This document shows, one piece after another, positions 60,701 to 64,000 of a stretch of 64,000 bases of DNA (the first letter of the stretch is position 1; the number at the start of each line of letters is the position of its first letter). The stretch comes from Brachionus manjavacas. Lineage: Eukaryota; Rotifera; Eurotatoria; Ploima; Brachionidae. The position numbers were made by a program, and so were the translations under genes. The DNA is taken from NCBI GenBank assembly GCA_019054805.1, contig JAHQIY010000001.1:10802501-10866500 (forward strand). The letters are read 5' to 3'. Below the pieces are notes generated by a model. The model saw only the letters and a program-made list of their open reading frames with translations, was not told the origin of the DNA and made no database searches.

Positions 60701-61624
60701 AAGGGTCTGTCACTTGGTATCAAGGAAATGTTCTTCACCAAGCCCAGTGTATCATTTGTGTATACATATTTTTTCGCCTTTCTAGTTATTTGCTGTATAG
60801 TGATCCAAATGAACTATCTAAATAAATCACTGGACTTGTTCAATACTCCTATTGTAACCACCATTTATTACGTATTATTTACTCTTTTTGTAATGACAGC
60901 CAGCGCAATATTATTTAAAGAGCTTTTAAATGTTTCCTTCACCGATTTTGTCGGATGCATAAGCGGTTTTTTGACCATAATTTGCGCCTTGTTTTTGATT
61001 CAATTTTTCAAAGCAAGTTCGGAGGATGGAAACCAAAGCAAAAAATCAAATTTAGCCAAAAATGACAATAGCAATTTGTTTAACTTGATTTTAAGCAACT
61101 CAAAAAAGATGGCTAATGAAGAAAATGATTTGATTGAAAGCCACATACTTAACGATTTCAATGACATTGATAAACACGTTGCCAGTTCACAAAATCTGAG
61201 CCAAAAATTCCCAAGACAGAACTCATTCGATTTGGCACAAAACAATACAATTTTTAAAGCAACTGAAGCATTTGTGAGAAATTCAGAGATGGGATCAAAT
61301 GCCAGAGAAGAAAATAGCAAAATTTCATCATCATTTATTAAAAAAATTTCCTCTAATTATAAAAATTTTCAGCAAAATATTCTCTCACCCAAATCAGCAT
61401 CTGGATACAAGCAAATTCCACTTGACTTAAAGGACGAAGAAGACTTTTCCAATGAAGATTGTGATCTAGAGTTTGATTTAAACCAACATAAAAAAAATAA
61501 AAAATACATTTTACTCAAAAACAAGGATGACAGCGAATCCGTCTCAATAAAACCGGTTAAAAAAAAAGATTTAAGCGATAATCTGGATTCTGCAGCTCAA
61601 TCTCTAATTGAATTGAAATCCTAG
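57728..61624 (+). CDS. NIPA-type magnesium transporter
   Basis: NIPA proteins are multi-pass membrane Mg2+ transporters of the plasma membrane and early endosomes. Four exons, 57728-57947, 57999-58055, 58101-58352 and 60561-61624, join in phase to about 530 residues. The family core is unmistakable: [35 protein letters not shown], then [40 protein letters not shown] and [15 protein letters not shown]. Exon 4 supplies the remaining membrane helices ([60 protein letters not shown]). The last 190 residues are a hydrophilic, serine/asparagine-rich cytosolic tail, longer than in vertebrate NIPA2 and with no recognised domain. Intron 3 is 2.2 kb, very long for this window. The protein is closest to NIPA1/NIPA2, which I cannot separate here. 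Confidence 0.93.
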
Positions 61625-62032
61625 TTTGTTTTCTCTCATATTTATGACATCAACTAAACGATCTGTAATAAATATTCTGAATTTTTATTTGCATTTTTTT
61701 AATTGCTTAAGCAAGTTTCATTGAAAAATTTAAAAAAAATTTTACTTTTCACGAGAATGTACATCCAAAAATTAGGCATTTTTATTGTTTTTCTTGTCAT
61801 CTTAATCATTGATTTTTAAAGAATTTTTACTTCACAGAAACTCGCGAATATTTATTTTTTAAATAAACTGTAAAATAATAAAATTTCTAGTTAAAATGTA
61901 AATAAATTTATCCTTGCATTGCTAATTTGTTAATTCGAACTACTTTTATCCAAATACTTTGACATTTAATCCGTTGTACTTAGTTATTTTTTACTATTAA
62001 AAAAAAATCGAGTAAGAAATAAATGTGAAAAT
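61625..62032. other. 3' flank of the NIPA gene
   Basis: AT-rich, with several aataaa signals; no gene. Confidence 0.4.
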
Positions 62033-62325
62033 AAAGTAGCGGGACCGGATCTTGATTGTATCCACAACCCAATGTTAAAAACTGATCTAATGAGACCTTA
62101 CTTGAAATATCTCAACTAAAAAATAAAAGTTAAGGCAACTTCCAAAATCCTAAAACAAGCAAGGATAACTATGATTCCTATCATCATATTTGAATGACAA
62201 GTTGTCCTGGAAAGTTACCTAAACGTATTTTTCAGAATTCAAAATTTTTTTGAGAGAAATAGCTAACTTTTTCACAGGAAATCTGCATTTAGAAAAGATA
62301 GGAGCATTGTGGGTAATCGTAAAAC
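62033..62325 (+). pseudogene. Non-LTR retrotransposon reverse-transcriptase remnant
   Basis: The plus frame reads KVAGPDLDCIHNPMLKTDLM (compare the usual AxGPDxIHNxML block of LINE reverse transcriptase), a stop, then KILKQARITMIPIIIFE and FRIQNFFERNS, and after a frame change SAFRKDRSIVGN (usual QSGFRKGRST). Stops and frameshifts make it inactive. This is the fingers region, distinct from the palm region kept at 40325-40945, so the two remnants need not be one element. Confidence 0.6.
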
Positions 62326-62939
62326 AAATAACCTATACACTATTTATTTTACAGATGATTTGGCTTGATTTTTAACAAGAAAGGAAATCTCGAAAACATG
62401 ATTAATAATGGATGAGTTAAACTAACGTTATAATCCAAAGATTAATATAATTAAATAATCCTCAAATAATAAATGGGATCTAAAACCAAAAACAGTAGGA
62501 TACCCTACCCCATATCGTCCTCGGTGGTCAAGAAAATTCAAATACCAGAATGATATATCATTTTGTGGATAATTTTATCTTGATTAAAATGAGCTATAGG
62601 TTATTTTAATCTGATGATTTTTGCAGAAATTATGATGAAAAAACATCATAATTTTACAATTTTATTAAAAAGTAAATATTTATTATTAAAAGTAATAATA
62701 AATAATCGTTTTTTTAAATATCTTTTGATTAAACTTAGATATTGATCTGAAATTTTACCTACTTATTATATAATTTTTAAAAGTTTTAGTATATAATTAT
62801 TTAGTATATAATTTATTAAATGAATGTCTAAAATAAATGAAAGTTTAAAGTCTTTTTTACGAGTTTTTTTAAATTTAGGGTAAAGACCCTTTCATAGATG
62901 AATTTTTCATCAATTATATTATAAAGGTACTATTAAAAG
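62326..62939. other. AT-rich spacer among transposon remnants
   Basis: At 62465-62540 a plus frame reads LKPKTVGYPTPYRPRWSRKF, possibly more retroelement debris. No gene is supported. Confidence 0.3.
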
Positions 62940-63110
62940 TCATTTGGTTGATATTTTTGAAGCTGTTTTTCCATTGTCTTTTAAATCCTTTATAAAACGA
63001 GAAACTGTTCTTTGTGACACATTCCTACAAAGCATTTGAAAGCTGGCTTTACCATTTTTATGGTTTTGGATTATAAGTTCACGTAAAGCTTGTTTCTTAG
63101 GACGCCTCAT
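62940..63110 (-). pseudogene. Tc1/mariner-like transposase N-terminal helix-turn-helix fragment
   Basis: Starting at an ATG at 63110: MRRPKKQALRELIIQNHKNG, KASFQMLCRNVSQRTVSR and FIKDLKDNGKTASKISTK, then stop. The spacing (basic start, NGK, VSxRTVxRxIK, G-K-T) is that of the first helix-turn-helix of Tc1/mariner-type transposases. There is no continuation into the second helix-turn-helix or the DDE domain in this strand. Confidence 0.5.
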
Positions 63111-63153
63111 ATTGATTATTAGAAAATTTAAAATGTAATATTTAATAAAAAAC

Positions 63154-63370
63154 CATTCTGGCAGGCAGATTGCGGCTAAATTGAATATTTCCAAAGAATC
63201 AGTGGTTAAAATTTTTAGAGAACTTAATCTCAGTATTTTTTTTTTATTTTTTTTTTTTTTATTACACTTAACATTAAAAAAAATTAAAAAGTATTGTAAC
63301 ATCAAAAAGTATACCATACGCCAAAACTGAGAAAAGCGCAATCTTTTCACTAAATGGGCTTCTTTCATAA
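63154..63370 (+). pseudogene. Second helix-turn-helix remnant, opposite strand
   Basis: The plus frame reads HSGRQIAAKLNISKESVVKI then FRELNLS, matching the second helix-turn-helix of Tc1-type transposases (S.R.IA..L.IS..TV). After a poly-T interruption comes KKYTIRQN, a stop and EKRNLFTKWASF, which may be the linker to the catalytic domain. It faces away from the fragment at 62940-63110. Confidence 0.5.
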
Positions 63371-63530
63371 AAGGAATTTTTCGTTTTTTATAAGCCTTAA
63401 TTTAGGGTATGTGTCACCCCTGAGAAAATCAAAATCAATGTGGTAATAATTTTTTTTCTAATTGAAGTTTCGGACAAGCATTATTGGGCACCCATTATTT
63501 AAATTTATCAATTTTATTTTTTTTTATAAC

Positions 63531-64000
63531 GGGTGTTCAAAAAGTAATAGCCGTTTTTTTTAAATTAAAAAAAACATGTTCCACAAGCCAAAAGGCTATG
63601 AAATTTTATACAGATGAAATTTAGCTTTGACGTCCTTAGCTTATTCTATTCTAAAGTTATGATTTAACCTGTGAAAATGTTTGAAATTTTTGCATTAAAG
63701 AAAATTTTCAAAGTTTACTGTTTTTTTATCATAGTTTTTGAATCGATCATTGTATTAAAATAATTTATATATATTTAAAATTTTTGTAAAATTATCTATT
63801 AGATGATATATAAAACTAAATCTTCAATAAAGAATTGTTCCGGGGACTTTTGTGTGCAAAGGTCACAATAAGGCCATTCGCTTTATTCAGCAAATAAGAA
63901 AAATCAAAAAATTAATTTTTTTAAATTAATAGCTTAATTTCATCTGTATAAAATTTTAAAGCCCTTTGAATTGTTGAAAATGTTTTTTTTCAATTAAAAA
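63531..64000. mobile_element. Inverted-repeat element running off the right edge
   Basis: Begins at gggtgttcaaaaagtaatag. Sequences at 63567-63629 and 63931-63989 are inverted copies of each other at roughly three bases in four, sharing aaattttatacagatgaaat. The outer right end lies beyond the window. Probably a non-autonomous DNA element; no coding sequence seen. Confidence 0.55.

Noticed and set aside
1..64000. CRISPR arrays, bacterial operons, rRNA or tRNA genes
   Set aside because: None seen. Intron-rich animal genes rule out a prokaryotic layout, and no cloverleaf with a convincing T-loop was found by eye; a tRNA scan would settle this.

Overview
The window looks like nuclear DNA of a small invertebrate animal. 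It is very AT-rich, the protein-coding genes are cut by many short gt/ag introns (mostly 45-70 bp), and the families are metazoan: AF4/FMR2 (AFF), NIPA, cytosolic malate dehydrogenase, a GH18 chitinase with peritrophin-type chitin-binding domains, and a NIDO-AMOP-VWD protein. A monogonont rotifer (Brachionus-like) would fit, but that is inference from style and gene content. Where I give exon lists I joined them by eye from splice signals and codon phase; no transcript was available.

Layout, left to right. 1-1015 (-): 5' part of an unrecognised six-exon gene that runs off the left edge. 2.6-5.4 kb: repeat country, including a foldback element flanked by direct repeats and a 751-bp transposon remnant with terminal inverted repeats, an 8-bp target duplication and a MULE-like transposase tail, inserted between two perfect palindromes. 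6.0-7.0 kb (-): intronless MDH1. 8.8-12.0 kb (+): a seven-exon RRM / F-box / leucine-rich-repeat protein. 13.4-14.2 kb (-): dienelactone hydrolase (CMBL-like). 14.4-17.8 kb (+): PWWP-domain protein. 17.8-24.6 kb: a long stretch without a convincing gene, with two GC-richer islands near its right end. 24.6-33.0 kb (+): AFF-family transcription-elongation scaffold. 36.3-39.9 kb (+): secreted GH19 / von Willebrand A / ShK-like protein. 43.0-46.1 kb (+): secreted NIDO-AMOP-VWD / ShK-like protein. 48.8-49.6 kb and 51.3-52.3 kb (-): two unrecognised small genes. 54.1-56.6 kb (+): GH18 chitinase. 57.7-61.6 kb (+): NIPA magnesium transporter. The right end carries remnants of a non-LTR retrotransposon and Tc1/mariner-like elements.

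The most striking observation is that the two neighbouring extracellular genes at 36-46 kb, whose upstream domains are unrelated, end in the same 387-bp block, which I read as identical base for base. It encodes a two-module cysteine-rich ShK-like tail with a threonine-rich linker, the stop codon and the start of the 3' UTR. A decayed reverse-transcriptase gene lies between them. This suggests recent 3'-end duplication or gene conversion that gave a ready-made secreted tail to a second gene. The GH18 chitinase, GH19 protein and NIDO-AMOP-VWD protein may all act on chitin, cuticle or gut-surface material, but no shared pathway is shown by the sequence.
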